The notes under the pieces are model-generated. The model made no database searches. It worked only from the letters and a program-made list of their open reading frames with translations, and had not been told where the DNA came from. Source: Sphagnum compactum (Eukaryota > Bryophyta > Sphagnopsida > Sphagnales). From it: a stretch of 64,000 nt of DNA. Location of the stretch: assembly GCA_965153455.1 (NCBI GenBank), contig OZ234503.1, positions 10,297,118 through 10,361,117 of the forward strand. Direction: 5' to 3'. The position numbers were made by a program, and so were the translations under genes. Shown piece by piece: positions 24,104 to 35,400 of the stretch; position 1 is the first letter of the stretch; each line of letters starts with the position of its first letter.

Positions 24104-25019
24104 TGTGCTAGAAGTCCCGAGATAGACTAGGAAGAATTGACAAGCTTATTCACTCACACGGGCCTGCACACAACCCACACAAAGTGGTTAGTGCATAGTT
24201 GGAGCACCTTTGGTGCTAGGACGAGCCACGGGCAACACGGACACACAAGACTCACCACGGCCCGGACTTGGGGGAAGCCACCACCTTCCCCCTTATAGTA
24301 TACTCTGCAGCTCTCCACGGAGGCTACATCCAAATGGCTATTTTTCCCGGGACTCCCGCGTGGGAGTCCCGAAATCGCGCCAAATGCGACTCCCGCAACT
24401 TTGGAGCCCCATAACTTTGCGAGCAGACCTCGGATCGCGATGCGGTCTGAAGCAAAGTTGTAGCTCTCGTCGAGAGCTTTCCAACGATATGTGGCACGTC
24501 CTCTGCAGCCTAGTATTTCGGGTCGATTCCCGACTTTTAGTGGTCGGGAGTCAAAACTGGCAGACTCCCGGGAATTCGACTCCCGATCCTTCTTTTGGCC
24601 ATAACTTGTGTTTCAGATGTCCAAATGAGCTATGCGAGCCCATTTTAGATATCTACGCTTCAAGAGCTTTCCAATGATATAAAGAACGCCACAAGACATT
24701 GATGTTTGACACCTGCAATTGCTCTCTGAAGTTTCGGGAGTCCACCGGGACTCCATCTCCCCAAAGTGGGAGTTGCCTTGGGAGTGTGAGTGTTCACTCC
24801 CTCACACTCCCTCACACTTTCTTACACTCCCGGGAGTGTGATGTGACTCCCGGGCTTTCTCTTGCCTTGGCTCCCGGGCTTCCTCTTGGTTTAACTCCCG
24901 AGCAACCTCTTAGTTTAACTCCCGAGCAACCTCTTGGTTTAACTCCCGGGTTTCCTCTTGACCCGCAACCTTATAACCCCTTTGCCTTTGGTCCCGGGCC
25001 CAAAGCTAGGGTTGCGACA
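24104..25019 (-). repeat. 3' LTR of the chromovirus
   Basis: On the minus strand it starts TGTCGCAACCCTAG at 25019, directly after the polypurine tract GTGGGGGAGAG. The outer end is taken as TGTGCTAG at 24104, which gives an LTR of about 916 bp with TG...CA ends. That end is inferred from where similarity to the 22.2-22.6 kb copy fades. It is GC-rich and full of CTCCCGG words. There is no paired 5' LTR, since the element is truncated at about 29.13 kb. Confidence 0.7.
24847..24966. repeat. 24-bp minisatellite, five units, in LTR U3
   Basis: Five exact 24-bp periods start at 24847, 24871, 24895, 24919 and 24943, each beginning CTCCCGGG or CTCCCGAG and ending near TTGGTTTAA. It lies 50-170 bp inside the LTR start, i.e. 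in U3, where tandem repeats often act as enhancer modules. Being a multiple of three it creates a spurious repetitive Leu/Pro-rich frame on the plus strand. Confidence 0.9.
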
Positions 25020-25030
25020 CTCTCCCCCAC
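25020..25030 (-). other. Polypurine tract of the chromovirus
   Basis: GTGGGGGAGAG on the minus strand, immediately followed by the TG of the LTR. A second purine tract (25773-25790, minus strand, TTTTAGGGGGCGG) lies closer to the pol stop and is preceded by a similar GATGAGGACATCACC context, but no TG follows it, so I take the 25020 tract as the real primer site. Confidence 0.7.
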
Positions 25031-25806
25031 TAGAAGGAGAGGTCAATGTCCTCATTGACACTTAGAATTTCTTTCAACAATTACAATTGCTTTCTTTTGG
25101 ATCCTTGGCCATCAAATGCCGACTCCTTGCGGCCGGACCTTGCCTCAAGTTAACTTAGGCGTCCCCAAGCTTCCAACACTCTCTTGGCAAGTCCAAGGGT
25201 GTCTCAATGGAAACCCTCCATCGCTTCGTCAAAAGACCTAACTAGCCTAATTGACGAAGCCCTCATTTGGGAGGCCATTCTTTCAACCTTCCCCTCATGA
25301 GGAACTCAAGCCAAGCCTAATCTTGACCTAAGCTACTTGACATGACTCCTTTCCCAATCTTGCGCCTTGATCACAACAATCAAGCCTTTCCTAAAGGTAT
25401 GCTTATCAAGGTACGAGAAGCGACGTTTAGGCTTTGCAAAAGCCTAAGTCCCAAGATACGCGATTATAGTACACGAACGGGGTCATGACTTCCCGCGTTG
25501 GCCGCCACTACCAACCAACCCCTTGGGATGCACTTTGGGCATGTGCACGTCCCCGCAAGCTCACCTTGCTTGCCTCCTCTTTTGGGACCAAGATTTCTTC
25601 TAGCCCCCAAGTAGGAGTCCGATTTTGATTTGGGCTTACGCAAGAAAGTTCCATTTGTCCATGCCACTTGACAACGCCCCCTTTTCTAACATACTATTAT
25701 GTTTGTGATGCAATCTCTCGGAAGTTTTTAGCCTTTATTTCACTTACAACTTGATTTGGTACATTTGTGTAACTTTCCGCCCCCTAAAAGAAAGGTGATG
25801 TCCTCA

Positions 25807-28800
25807 TCACGCTCTATGTTTCCTTTGCCTTTTAGCCGGTCTATTGTGGAATTCTTCTATGGCTTCTTGGGCATGTTCCATGTCGGACTCATTCACCCAA
25901 GATGCCTCTATTGGATGGTATCCTTTCCACTTGACCAAGTACTCCCGCTCTTGCCCCTTTAGTTGCCTTGACTTGAGCACGGCCTCCACTTCAAATTCCG
26001 GTTCATTATGAACCAAATCCGGAGGGGGCCTTGAGTTGTGCTCTCGATCGGGCCTTGAGGCATCACGGACGACCGGCTTCAAAAGCGAAACATGAAATAT
26101 GGGATGAACCTTGAGATTTTCCGGTAGTTCTAACTTGTAAGTGTCGGGAAATTTCTTTTCCAACACTTTGAATGGACCCGCATATGGGCCCAAGAACTTA
26201 TGGCTCAATCCTTCGGGCAACCGGAAGTTCTTGATGTTCAACCATACTTCATCCCCTTCTTCAAAATTCACCTCTCGACGGGACTTGTCCGCAAAACTCT
26301 TGTACCTTTTATGCGCCTTCTCAAGATTGGCCTTGGCCATCTCCCACAAGCGTCGCCTTTCTTCATCAAGTTGTGTGACCATGGGCACTTCCTCACTTGC
26401 ATCACTTGGGGGTTGCCCAACCCAAGTTGTGGGCACAATTGGTGACTTGCCCGTCACCATTTGAAATGGGGTGGCCCCCGTTGCCGAATGCTCCGAATTG
26501 TTGTAACAAAATTCGGCCAACTCCAAATGGTCCACCCAATCTTGTTGATCCGCTGCCACATAATTCCTTAGGAATTGTTGGATCACCAAGTTCACCCTCT
26601 CGGTTTGTCCATCCGTTTGAGGCCGAAAGGAAGTGCTCATCTTGAGCTCGGACCCCATGCGCTTCCACAAGGCTCTCCAAAACTTGCTTGTGAACTTGGG
26701 GTCTCGGTCCGACACAATGTCCTTTGGGAGGCCATGATGCTTGAACACGTGGGTGAAGAACAACCTTCCCGTCTCTTGGGCCGTGGCACTATCCTTGGTA
26801 GGAATGAAATGTGCCATCTTGCTAAACCGATCCACCACCACCATGATCGCATCAAACCCCTTTGATGGTGGCAAACTCACCATGAAATCCATGGAGACAC
26901 TTTCCCACGGCCCTTCCGGAATGGGTAACGGTCGCAACAATCCCGCTTGCTTTTTATTGAGTGCCCGGTTTTGTTGGCAAGTCAAGCAAGTCTTCACGTA
27001 TTCCTCCGCATCCTCCTTCAAGTTGGGCCAATAATAGGACTTCTTGAGGAATGTGGTGGTGCGCTTTGCACCACCGTGACCCGCAAGGGGCCCATCATGG
27101 CATTCCTTCAAAAGCACATCTCTTAGCCTCCCTTTTGGAACATAGAGCCGACTTTGCTTATACCACAAAAGTCCATCTCGCAAGTGGAAGTGGGACTTGA
27201 TCCCCTTTTGAATGTCTTGCTTCCTTTCCTTGGCAAATTCATCCCGACGGCTCCCAAGTCGAACATCCTTTTGGAACTTTGTTTCTCCCACATACACCAC
27301 TTTGAGTTGGTGTTTCCGACTCAATGCGTCCGGCACCACATTTTCCTTCCCGGGCTTATGCCGAATGTCCACATTGAACAAAGCCAATGTGTCTTGCCAT
27401 CTCACTTGTTTTGATGACAACTTTGGTTGAGTTGCGAAGTACTTCAAGGTGACATTGTCGGTCCACACCACCACATCTTTGGAACCTATGTAATGGCCCC
27501 AAGTCTTGAGACAATGTATCACGGCCCACATTTCCTTTTCATGGGTTGGCCACCTTCGCTCCGTCTCATTCAACTTCTTGCTTTCGAAGGCCACCGGCCT
27601 TCCATCTTGCACTAGGACTCCTCCTATGGCAAAGTCGGACGCATCGGAATGGATCTCAAAGTCCTTGTCAAAATCGGGCAACTTCAACACGGGCGCCTTC
27701 ACCAAAATGCCTTTCAAAGTCTCAAAGGCCTCATTGCATGCCTCCTCCCATTCATAAGTCCCGGATGACTTCTTCAAAAGGTTTGTCAAAGGTGTGGCTA
27801 TCTTTGCAAAGTTCTTGATGAACTTGCGATAATAAGAAGCCAATCCCAAAAAGGACCTTAAGGCGGGAACGGACTTAGGTGGTTCCCAATCCAAGATTGC
27901 TTTCACCTTGTGGTCATCCATTTTCAAACCTTCTTGGGTGATCCTATGCCCAAGGAAGTCCACCTCCGAGACTCCAAACTCACACTTCTCGAACTTGGCA
28001 TACAACTTGTTTTCTTTTAACCTTTGGAACACCTTACGAAGGTGCTCCGCATGCTCCTCCAAGGAGCTACTATAGATCAAAATGTCGTCTATGTAGACGA
28101 CCACAAAATCATCAAGCCACTCTCGGAAAATGTCATTCATGAGGGTGCAAAATGTGGCGGGTGCATTGGTGAGCCCAAATGGCATCACCAAGAATTCATA
28201 TGAACCATACCTTGTGCGGCAAGCGGTTTTCTCTTCATCCCCTTGTGCAATTCGAATTTGGTAGTATCCCGAACGTAGGTCAATCCTACTAAACACTTTG
28301 GCTCCCGAAAGCCGATCAAACAAGTCATCAATCCGAGGCAATGGGTACCGATTCTTCACCGTCACCTTGTTGAGGGCTCTATAATCTACGCACATCCTCA
28401 AAGTCCCATCCTTCTTGTGAGCAAAAAAGACGGGCGCCCCATATGGTGACTTGCTAGGCTTGATGTATCCCTTTGCAAGGAGTTCTTCGAGTTGAACCTT
28501 GAGCTCTTTTAACTCTTCATGACTCATTCGATACGGGGCCTTAGCGGGAGGTGCCACTCCCGGGACCACCTCAATGGCATGGTCCACTTGTCTTCTCGGG
28601 GGCAACTCGTCGGGCAACTCTTCGGGCATCACATCCGGGAATTCCTCTAACACTTGCTTGATGCACTTGTGGGGGCTCACCACCTTGGTGGCCTCCTTTG
28701 GTTCAAACTCATCCAACACCCGCATCACACATAACATGCCGTAGCCTCCCCCACATTCTTTTTCCAAGTTCTTTCCCAACATCAAGTGGATGGTGGTCTC

Positions 28801-29148
28801 ACCCACACTAGGCACTTCATGTGCCTTCACCCGCACAATCCCACTCTTGGATGGGATCCTAACTAGCCTATTGTGCCCTTCTATGAGCACATTGTTTTGT
28901 GTGATGAATTCCATTCCCAAAATGCAATCCATGCCCCCTAAGGTGGAGACTAACAAATCCACCTTGCCTCTCCAATTCCCCAATTGGAGCGGCACATCTC
29001 TTGCTTGCAACTTGGTGGGATGGGGAATCCCATCCGCAAAATGCACCTCTATGGGTGCCTTGAGCTCCTCCAACCGGAGCTCCATTCTTTGGGCACTTTC
29101 TTGGGTTATGAAGTTTCTAGGTGTTGGTATTTCTGTAGGTAACAACAA
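25807..29148 (-). CDS. Chromovirus pol polyprotein, lacking gag and protease active site
   Basis: One uninterrupted frame of 1113 codons. Domains in order: protease rear half (about 1-110, [10 protein letters not shown] and CILGMEF); RT (about 205-410) with the active site YIDD at 352-355; RNase H (about 495-610) with its first Asp in EIHSDAS and later TDN; integrase zinc domain (H684, H691, C721, C724); integrase core D753, D814, E850 ([20 protein letters not shown]). A GPY/F-type region follows ([11 protein letters not shown]), then a chromodomain near 1050-1095 ([19 protein letters not shown]). Chromodomains guide integration toward chromatin marks. All catalytic residues are intact, but the protease Asp and gag are gone, so it cannot act alone. 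The first codons (TTG TTG TTA) are not a genuine start. Confidence 0.95.
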   Translation of the reverse strand: MLLPTEIPTPRNFITQESAQRMELRLEELKAPIEVHFADGIPHPTKLQARDVPLQLGNWRGKVDLLVSTLGGMDCILGMEFITQNNVLIEGHNRLVRIPSKSGIVRVKAHEVPSVGETTIHLMLGKNLEKECGGGYGMLCVMRVLDEFEPKEATKVVSPHKCIKQVLEEFPDVMPEELPDELPPRRQVDHAIEVVPGVAPPAKAPYRMSHEELKELKVQLEELLAKGYIKPSKSPYGAPVFFAHKKDGTLRMCVDYRALNKVTVKNRYPLPRIDDLFDRLSGAKVFSRIDLRSGYYQIRIAQGDEEKTACRTRYGSYEFLVMPFGLTNAPATFCTLMNDIFREWLDDFVVVYIDDILIYSSSLEEHAEHLRKVFQRLKENKLYAKFEKCEFGVSEVDFLGHRITQEGLKMDDHKVKAILDWEPPKSVPALRSFLGLASYYRKFIKNFAKIATPLTNLLKKSSGTYEWEEACNEAFETLKGILVKAPVLKLPDFDKDFEIHSDASDFAIGGVLVQDGRPVAFESKKLNETERRWPTHEKEMWAVIHCLKTWGHYIGSKDVVVWTDNVTLKYFATQPKLSSKQVRWQDTLALFNVDIRHKPGKENVVPDALSRKHQLKVVYVGETKFQKDVRLGSRRDEFAKERKQDIQKGIKSHFHLRDGLLWYKQSRLYVPKGRLRDVLLKECHDGPLAGHGGAKRTTTFLKKSYYWPNLKEDAEEYVKTCLTCQQNRALNKKQAGLLRPLPIPEGPWESVSMDFMVSLPPSKGFDAIMVVVDRFSKMAHFIPTKDSATAQETGRLFFTHVFKHHGLPKDIVSDRDPKFTSKFWRALWKRMGSELKMSTSFRPQTDGQTERVNLVIQQFLRNYVAADQQDWVDHLELAEFCYNNSEHSATGATPFQMVTGKSPIVPTTWVGQPPSDASEEVPMVTQLDEERRRLWEMAKANLEKAHKRYKSFADKSRREVNFEEGDEVWLNIKNFRLPEGLSHKFLGPYAGPFKVLEKKFPDTYKLELPENLKVHPIFHVSLLKPVVRDASRPDREHNSRPPPDLVHNEPEFEVEAVLKSRQLKGQEREYLVKWKGYHPIEASWVNESDMEHAQEAIEEFHNRPAKRQRKHRA

Positions 29149-29159
29149 AGATGATTAGG

Positions 29160-30060
29160 AGCTCAACAAGTTTGGGAAAAAAAACTAGGAAATCGATGAC
29201 CCTAGATTATGGTTTTTTGTTGTGGCTCTGGAACCACACATGATGAAAAATAAACCAATGAGGAAAAGCTTGGCTCTCGTTGTCATGGACCTCGCCTCTG
29301 TAGCTTAGGAAGAGAAAAAACAAAGACTCCTCGTCGAGCTCCTCGTCGTTTTGTCCTTCAACTTGTCGTGGGTGGTGGTTTTGGAAGGTTTGTGGTTGTA
29401 GACTAGGACAACAATGAAGAGTGCTGCTCTAGAACTAGGATGATGATGAGAAACATAATGCTCTTCATCATCATGGCCCTCGTTTTTCCAACTCTAGAAA
29501 AAAGAAAACAGAATTGCAATGAAAAAATCGATTTTGAGCTGAGCTTACCTTGTAGCTCCAAGCTCCTTGTAATAACGTTTCACTCCAAGCTCCTTGTGCC
29601 AGTAACGCTCCACTCTGAGCTCCTCCCCTTGTTTCTCCTCTGATTAGCTCTAAACCTTGATAAGCCCTAAACCCTGCTCGCACTGAATTTGGAGCATTGG
29701 CGACGGAGAGGAGCTTGAGGAAAATGAGGGAGGTAGATGGGCTGGTAGGAGGAAGGGCAGGAAGGGAGGTAGGGTGGAAGGGTAGGTAGGAGTTCCCCTA
29801 AAAAAAAAATGGTGGTTAGGGTGGTGGCGCAAAAAAAAAAAAACCGAAATGAGCCCGAGAGGAAAAACAGCGAGCTCCCGAAAAAAAGAAGTCTCAGGGA
29901 AAAAAAAAAAACGCCAAGAATAAAAATAAAAACTACTGACCGAATAAACTGACCTTTGGGGACAGCTTCATCCCATCCATGAAATCCCATAACGGGAGTT
30001 TTTGGATGGTGCACTAGTGGGTGCTGGGTCACTCAAGCCGTGATTCTTTATATATGTTCA
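29160..30060. repeat. Repeat-rich flank, inverted partner of 14.5-14.96 kb
   Basis: The right part (29690-30060) contains a purine-rich GGTAGG/GGAAGG tract (29730-29795), A-runs, then TGGTGCACTAGTGGGTGCTGG, which is the reverse complement of the 14.55-kb motif. The left part (29530-29640) has about two imperfect ~30-bp repeats of CCAAGCTCCTTGT. No credible gene. Confidence 0.5.
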
Positions 30061-30214
30061 AAAAGTCCTATAATCTGTTCATGTTTAGCAATTCACCTCC
30101 TTACTCAGTTGTGCTAAATTAGTTTCTACCATTATAACCAACCCAACTATAATTAAATTCCCAGAGTAAAGTGGTCATCAAGGTGTGAGACCATATGCCC
30201 AACCAAGCAGTGTT

Positions 30215-30475
30215 TATTTTTTCACAAAATTTCCCCATTACTGAATTCATTTTCCAAAAATGAGAAAATTTGTGGTTTTTGGGGTCTAGCTTGCCGAATT
30301 TCGAATTAATCTTTTCCACCAGATTTTACATCAAGATCCAGTAGGTAGCCAACAGTACAGAAGGGTGCTTAAGTGATTTTATTTTCATATTTTGTTTATA
30401 GTCAAATATGGCAAAATTGTCTTATGGATGATCCTCACTTGAGCTACATCACAAAACTGAAAAGAAACGAACTGC
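30215..30475 (+). repeat. Dispersed repeat family, copy B
   Basis: The 3' part matches copies A, C and D: TTATGGATGATCCTCACTTG, then CTACATCACAAAACTGAAAAG. The 5' part is less clear. No coding potential. Confidence 0.55.
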
Positions 30476-30479
30476 ACAA

Positions 30480-31021
30480 GTAATGTGCAAGAACCCTGTT
30501 TGTAAATAGTTATTACACATTGAACTGCTAGTTCACTCAAGATAATTAAGAAAATAAAGTCAGACCTCCAAGTTTAGCAATCGCAGTGGCCTGAAAAAAA
30601 CCATCTTCTGGCCCACACACAACCTTATTTCGTCAAACATTGAAAATAATGATCTCTTTCTACCATTTCCATAGGACTATAGGTCCTGTAAAATTCTCAC
30701 AAACCTAGCTACCAAGCCGTGTTACACATTGAACTGTTAGTTCACTCAAGATAATTAAGGAAAAAATTCAGACCATCAAATCCAGCAATTTCGTTGGTTA
30801 TAACATGTGCTTTTCACACTTGCACACAAGCCTATTCAACACCCTCTGTATAAATTATTAGTGCACTAATAATGATAATACTACTCTTATTAGAAGCATT
30901 GCTGCCAAGAATTTCGGAGAAGCTTGTGGTCATCAGTCACCATCTCCAGGAAGAAGGCACTTAGTGTATGTGCTATTAGCTTCTAGCCAAACAGTGCACC
31001 CTTAGCCCATGGTTCCTTCCT
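30480..31021. other. Intergenic sequence with a ~40-bp direct repeat
   Basis: The words TTGAACTG-TAGTTCACTCAAG plus ATAATTAAG occur near 30519 and again near 30728, about 209 bp apart. No gene seen. Confidence 0.5.
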
Positions 31022-31074
31022 TTGTTTGTTTCCTTATTTGGTTGTCCCTTCATCAATGTTGATTTTGTGGGTAT

Positions 31075-31495
31075 GGTACTCAGGAGGATTTTAGATCTTA
31101 CCACATGGTTGCTGCAATGGCTTTTTCTTGCGAATCTTCTTTGGGGTCTGCTAAACCTAGGCATCTGGGAGGGGGTGGGCGGGCGGGGGCGGGGGTGTTG
31201 TTTATCTATACAGCTGCGTTTCTTTCGAATCTTGTGTCAGGCCTGGAGTCAATAGAAAGGACTCAAAAGGAGACAAATCTTGAGTCTAGACCCTGTCACA
31301 ATTCAGCAGTGAGTAACAAGAGGTCCCACTGTTGGTGTATTTAGGCATGGGTGATCTTTATGACTGTCAAAGGTTCTTCCCCCTGGATAGGTCGATAAGG
31401 AGCTGCATGGAGGGCCCCCAGGTCCCTTCCAAAGAAGAACCGATAATGAGCTATAGCAGTGCAATATTGCCTGCTATGCGGCAAGGGATTCTGTG
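31075..31495 (+). other. Possible coding fragment, unidentified
   Basis: Two adjacent plus-strand segments look coding but are not joined in one frame. One starts at an ATG near 31105 (MVAAMAFSCESSLGSAKPRH), runs through a glycine run encoded by the G-rich tract at 31165-31198, and ends in a TAG near 31344. The second starts with ATGGGTGATC near 31346 (MGDLYDCQRFFPLDRSIRS, then EGPQVPSKEEPIMSYSSA) and ends at a TGA near 31494. The TTTAG just before the second ATG could be a splice acceptor. I cannot name a family; a captured or decayed host exon is plausible. Confidence 0.25.
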
Positions 31496-32152
31496 ACCAG
31501 GGTCAGATGATGATGTAGTATGGAGAAGAGAGTATGGGTCCCGCCCCCTAACCCCCCTCCCCGGGCTTCAGAACACAGATTGATCAGAAGGCCCACCTTC
31601 CATAATAAACCTCCCCATCTTTGTCTTATCTTCAAAGGATATCATATATTTCTCAGATATTGCAGTTTGCTAGAGTGGTGAGAAGATTTGGAGAATCCTC
31701 CACAGTTTGATAAAGGAAAAAAACTGAGTGGAAGGCCCCAGTAGAGATTTATTCACCAAACAGCTAAAAGAGTACAAGAGAGGAAAGCGCAAGAGAAAAA
31801 AAGGTGTGAGAAACTAAAGCTATAAAGCTCACTCCTATAGATTTACATACATTGTGATATCATCCGAACAGGAACATACCTGTGTTCTAAAAACATGTCA
31901 TTGAACTGCTTTTTGAAGACATGAGGAATATTAGTGTGATACAATAATCTACTTCACTTTAGATTATTGCAAAAACAATTTAGTCTAAACATGAAAATTT
32001 TCCACTAGCCTATAAGTCAAGGCTTGTGCAGAGAGATGATATCTGCTTTTGTCATTGTGGTCAATGAGGCGGTATTCCCAGATTTTGCAGATATTATGGA
32101 GGTGGGACTCTCAGGCTGTGGGGGGCACTGAACCCTAACAATTGGGAAGCTT
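31496..32152. other. Intergenic sequence left of the copia insertion
   Basis: No gene. C-rich CGCCCCCTAACCCCCCTCCCC occurs near 31543-31563; otherwise the sequence is unremarkable up to the target duplication at 32153. Confidence 0.5.
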
Positions 32153-32157
32153 GTCCC
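32153..32157. repeat. Target-site duplication, left copy (GTCCC)
   Basis: The 5-bp GTCCC immediately outside the left LTR matches 38289-38293 outside the right LTR, as expected for copia integrase. Confidence 0.95.
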
Positions 32158-32475
32158 TGTTAACAAATAGGAGATCTACTCAAGTGCAAACATAAAACTT
32201 TATTGAAAGGAAACTATAACACGATGCTCACAACACAAAACACAAAATCAAGAACTCCTCAAGGTTCTTATCACAAGAAATACACAAACTTGTGTAATGA
32301 AGAAAAGAGAGCCAAACCATCAACACCAAGGTATTTAACTACAAGACCACACCACAAATAACCAAACTAAAATAAGTAAAGAAAGTAGTTCAACCTTGTG
32401 AAAGTAACCTAGTTACTTTCTTACTCTAGTAACTAAAGAAACCTAACTAGTTGAGCTGAGCTTGAATTCTCAACA
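32158..32475 (-). repeat. Copia 3' LTR
   Basis: 318 bp, nearly identical to 37971-38288. Differences: G versus A at 32172; an A-run shorter by five; an extra GCTGA near 32450. The pol frame ends inside this LTR, at 32433. Confidence 0.97.
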
Positions 32476-35400
32476 CTCCCCTTCAAGCTCAAATCCACTT
32501 CTAGTACACCAAGCATTTTTCGAAACTTCTTTAGCTTGTCTGTACCTAAAGCCTTTGTGAAAATGTCAGCAACCTGATCTTCAGTACTGACATGAATAAG
32601 GTCAATTTCTTTTGCTAGAACTTTTTCTCTAATAAAGTGGTAGTGCACCTCAATGTGCTTTGTCCTAGCATGATAGACCGGGTTGTTAGCAAGTAATATG
32701 CTACTGATGTTATCACAATAAATGACAATAGTAGCATCCACTAACTGTCCCAAATCTGAGAGTAGTTTTTGTAACCAAACTACTTCACATGCAGCAATTG
32801 TTGCACCTCTGTATTCTGCCTCCGTGCTTGATAATGCAACTGTTGGTTGTTTCTTACTGCTCCAACTAACAGCACCACTTCCAAAAGAAAACATGAAACC
32901 ACTAGTTGATCTTCTATCTGAAACATTGCCAGCCCAATCAGCATCTGTGTATCCATGTACTTGTAACTGGCTCTTGGCTTCATAGAAAATTCCACAATGC
33001 AAAGTGTGTTTTATGTACCTCAGTATGCGCCTCACTGCATCCAAATGTGGCTTTTGTGGTGTTTGCATGAATTGACTCACCACTCCAACTACATAACTCA
33101 AATCTGGCCTTGTGATGGTCATGTAAATCAAACTCCCCACTATGCGCCTGTACATAGTGGCATCCTCCACAAGGTCTCCTTCATCTGCACTTAACTTCAC
33201 ATTTTGCTTCAATGGAATTGAAATGGGTTTGCACCCTGTCATCCCATATTCGGACAATTTGTTCAAGGCATATTGCCTTTGTAATAACCATATCCCTTTG
33301 GGGGATTGGATTACCTCAATGCCGAGGAAGTAACGCAACTCTCCCAAATCCTTCATCTCAAACTTTTGCTTTAAAAGTTTCTTCAAATCAAAGATGTCTG
33401 CATCATTATCTCCTGTGATAATCAAGTCATCAACATAGATGACTATGACCACAATCCTATGATTTGTCTTTTTCACATATAGTGAAAAATCTGCATTGGA
33501 TGTTTGAAATCCACTTGTGACAAGATATTGTCCAATCTTATCTGACCAAGCTCTAGGTGCTTGTTTCAAGCCGTACAACGCTTTCTTCAACCTACAAACC
33601 AAATTAGGATGTGTTTGGTCCACATAACCTGGTGGTTGTTCCATGTACACTTCTTTTTGTAAATCTCCATGAAGAAAGGCATTCGTTACATCCATTTGAT
33701 GTAATGACCATCCTTTTGCTGCTGCCATAGCAATGATTGCTCTTACAGTTGTCATTTTGGCAACTGGACTATAGGTCTTTTCATAGTCTATGCCATAAGT
33801 TTGGGCATAACCTTTGACAACCAATCTTGCTTTGTATCTGCTCACAGATCCATCTACATTGTGCTTGACTTTGTACACCCATTTGCACCCAATTGCTTTC
33901 TTGTCCTTTGGTAAAGCTACCAACTCCCAAGTATCATTAGCATCCAACGCTGCCATCTCTTCATCCATGGCATCGTCCCACTTAGGGTTTCCAACCGCTT
34001 GTTCAAAACAAGTGGGTTCAACCTCCTGTATAACTCTCACCATGTATGGGTAATGATGAGTTACAAAGCCATCATATGTGAGTCTTTGTACAGGGTACTT
34101 GACTTGTGTGGATCTTCGTACTCCACTAATGTTGTCAGGTGTTTTCAAAACTTTCTTGGCCATCCGAGTTCCAGGAGTAGTAACTAAAGCGATTCTTGAT
34201 TCTTCACCCACACTCTTTTCTGAATCACTTGACTCAGCATCTACATGAGAATTCCTAGATGATGTTTGAGAACTACCATGTACAGTGTTTGAAGATCTTA
34301 ATCTTCCTTTCCATGGAGTGCTACTGGACCTACTAATTGAAGATTCTTGTGGTCCACTAATTAATTGTGATTCTTGTTCCACATTTGATGAAACATCACC
34401 ATTTCTAGCCTCTCCATCTTCTGCTATCTTCAATGGTGAATACCAACTAATCATCTCATCAAACACAACATCTCTACTCACTTGTAACTTCCGAGTGGAA
34501 GGGTTGAAACATCTATATCCTTTTTGTTCTGAGGAATATCCAATGAAGATACACTTCTCAGCTTTTGGATCTAGTTTTGATCTCTTCTCGTCAGGAACAT
34601 GCACGTATGCAATGCAACCAAACACTCTAAGGTGTGAGACATCAGGTTTCTTGCCTGTGAATTTTTCTTCGGGTGTCATGCCATGAACTGCCGCTGTGGG
34701 TGTTCGATTCATGATATAGACTACAGTTGCTACCGCTTCAGCCCAAAAGTAATTTGGCAAGTTCTTTTCATTCAACATGGCACGTGCTATTTCTGCAATG
34801 TGCCTGTTCTTCCTTTCAGCAACTCCATTCTGTTGTGGGGAGTAACTACATGAGTACTTCCTTTGAATTCCATGCTCCTTCAAGTACACACTGAATTCAT
34901 TTGAAAAACATTCTCCCCCTCCATCAGACCTTAGGCATTTGATGCTCACACCCTTCTCCTTCTCTACCATTGCCTTGAAGTTCAAAAAATGCTGAAACAC
35001 TTCACCTTTGTGTTTCATGAAGTAGACCCACACCTTCCTTGTGTGGTCATCAATGAAACTCACGTAGTATTTGCATCCTCCAATGGATTCTGTCTTCGTG
35101 GTCCACACATCTGAGTGGATCATTTCCAAAGGTTTGGAACTTACATGAGTTGTTTGAGCTGGAAATGGATGCCTAGCTTGCTTCCCCAATTGACATGCTT
35201 CACAAACTTCTAACATCACCTCTTCTGTTCCAAATTTGGGAAGACCTCCAACAAGATTTTGTTTCTCCATCAGCTTAAGACGTTGGAGATTAACATGGCC
35301 AACCCGCTTGTGCCAAATTCCAATGTCTCCAGCTCCTTTTCCATGTGTGAATAACATGGAATTCACCTCAGGCATGTTCACATCCAAGGTGAACATTCGT

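Larger units (their letters stand above)
24104..29148 (-). mobile_element. 5'-truncated Ty3/gypsy chromovirus
   Basis: From right to left it contains the rear part of the protease, RT, RNase H, integrase and chromodomain in one open frame. Then come a ~780-bp 3' non-coding region, the polypurine tract and the 3' LTR. The protease active-site half, gag, primer-binding site and 5' LTR are missing: homology ends near 29117-29132, and unrelated sequence follows. The open 1.1-kb-codon frame with intact catalytic residues indicates a fairly recent insertion or truncation. Confidence 0.85.

Noticed and set aside
24699-25058. 119-codon Leu/Pro-rich frame
   Set aside because: Its repetitive part is the 24-bp minisatellite of the LTR (a multiple of three), so openness is an artefact.
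25773-25790. Alternative polypurine tract closer to the pol stop
   Set aside because: No TG-type LTR start follows it, while the tract at 25020-25030 abuts a clear TGTCGCAACCC shared with another LTR copy.
26141-29158. Several 60-120 codon plus-strand frames
   Set aside because: They are antisense shadows of the chromovirus pol frame.
29132-29549. Possible exon joined to the chromovirus pol (donor GTAAGC at 29548, acceptor CTACAG at 29133)
   Set aside because: The upstream frame that would be in phase with pol contains a nearby stop; splice-like words can occur by chance at a truncation point.
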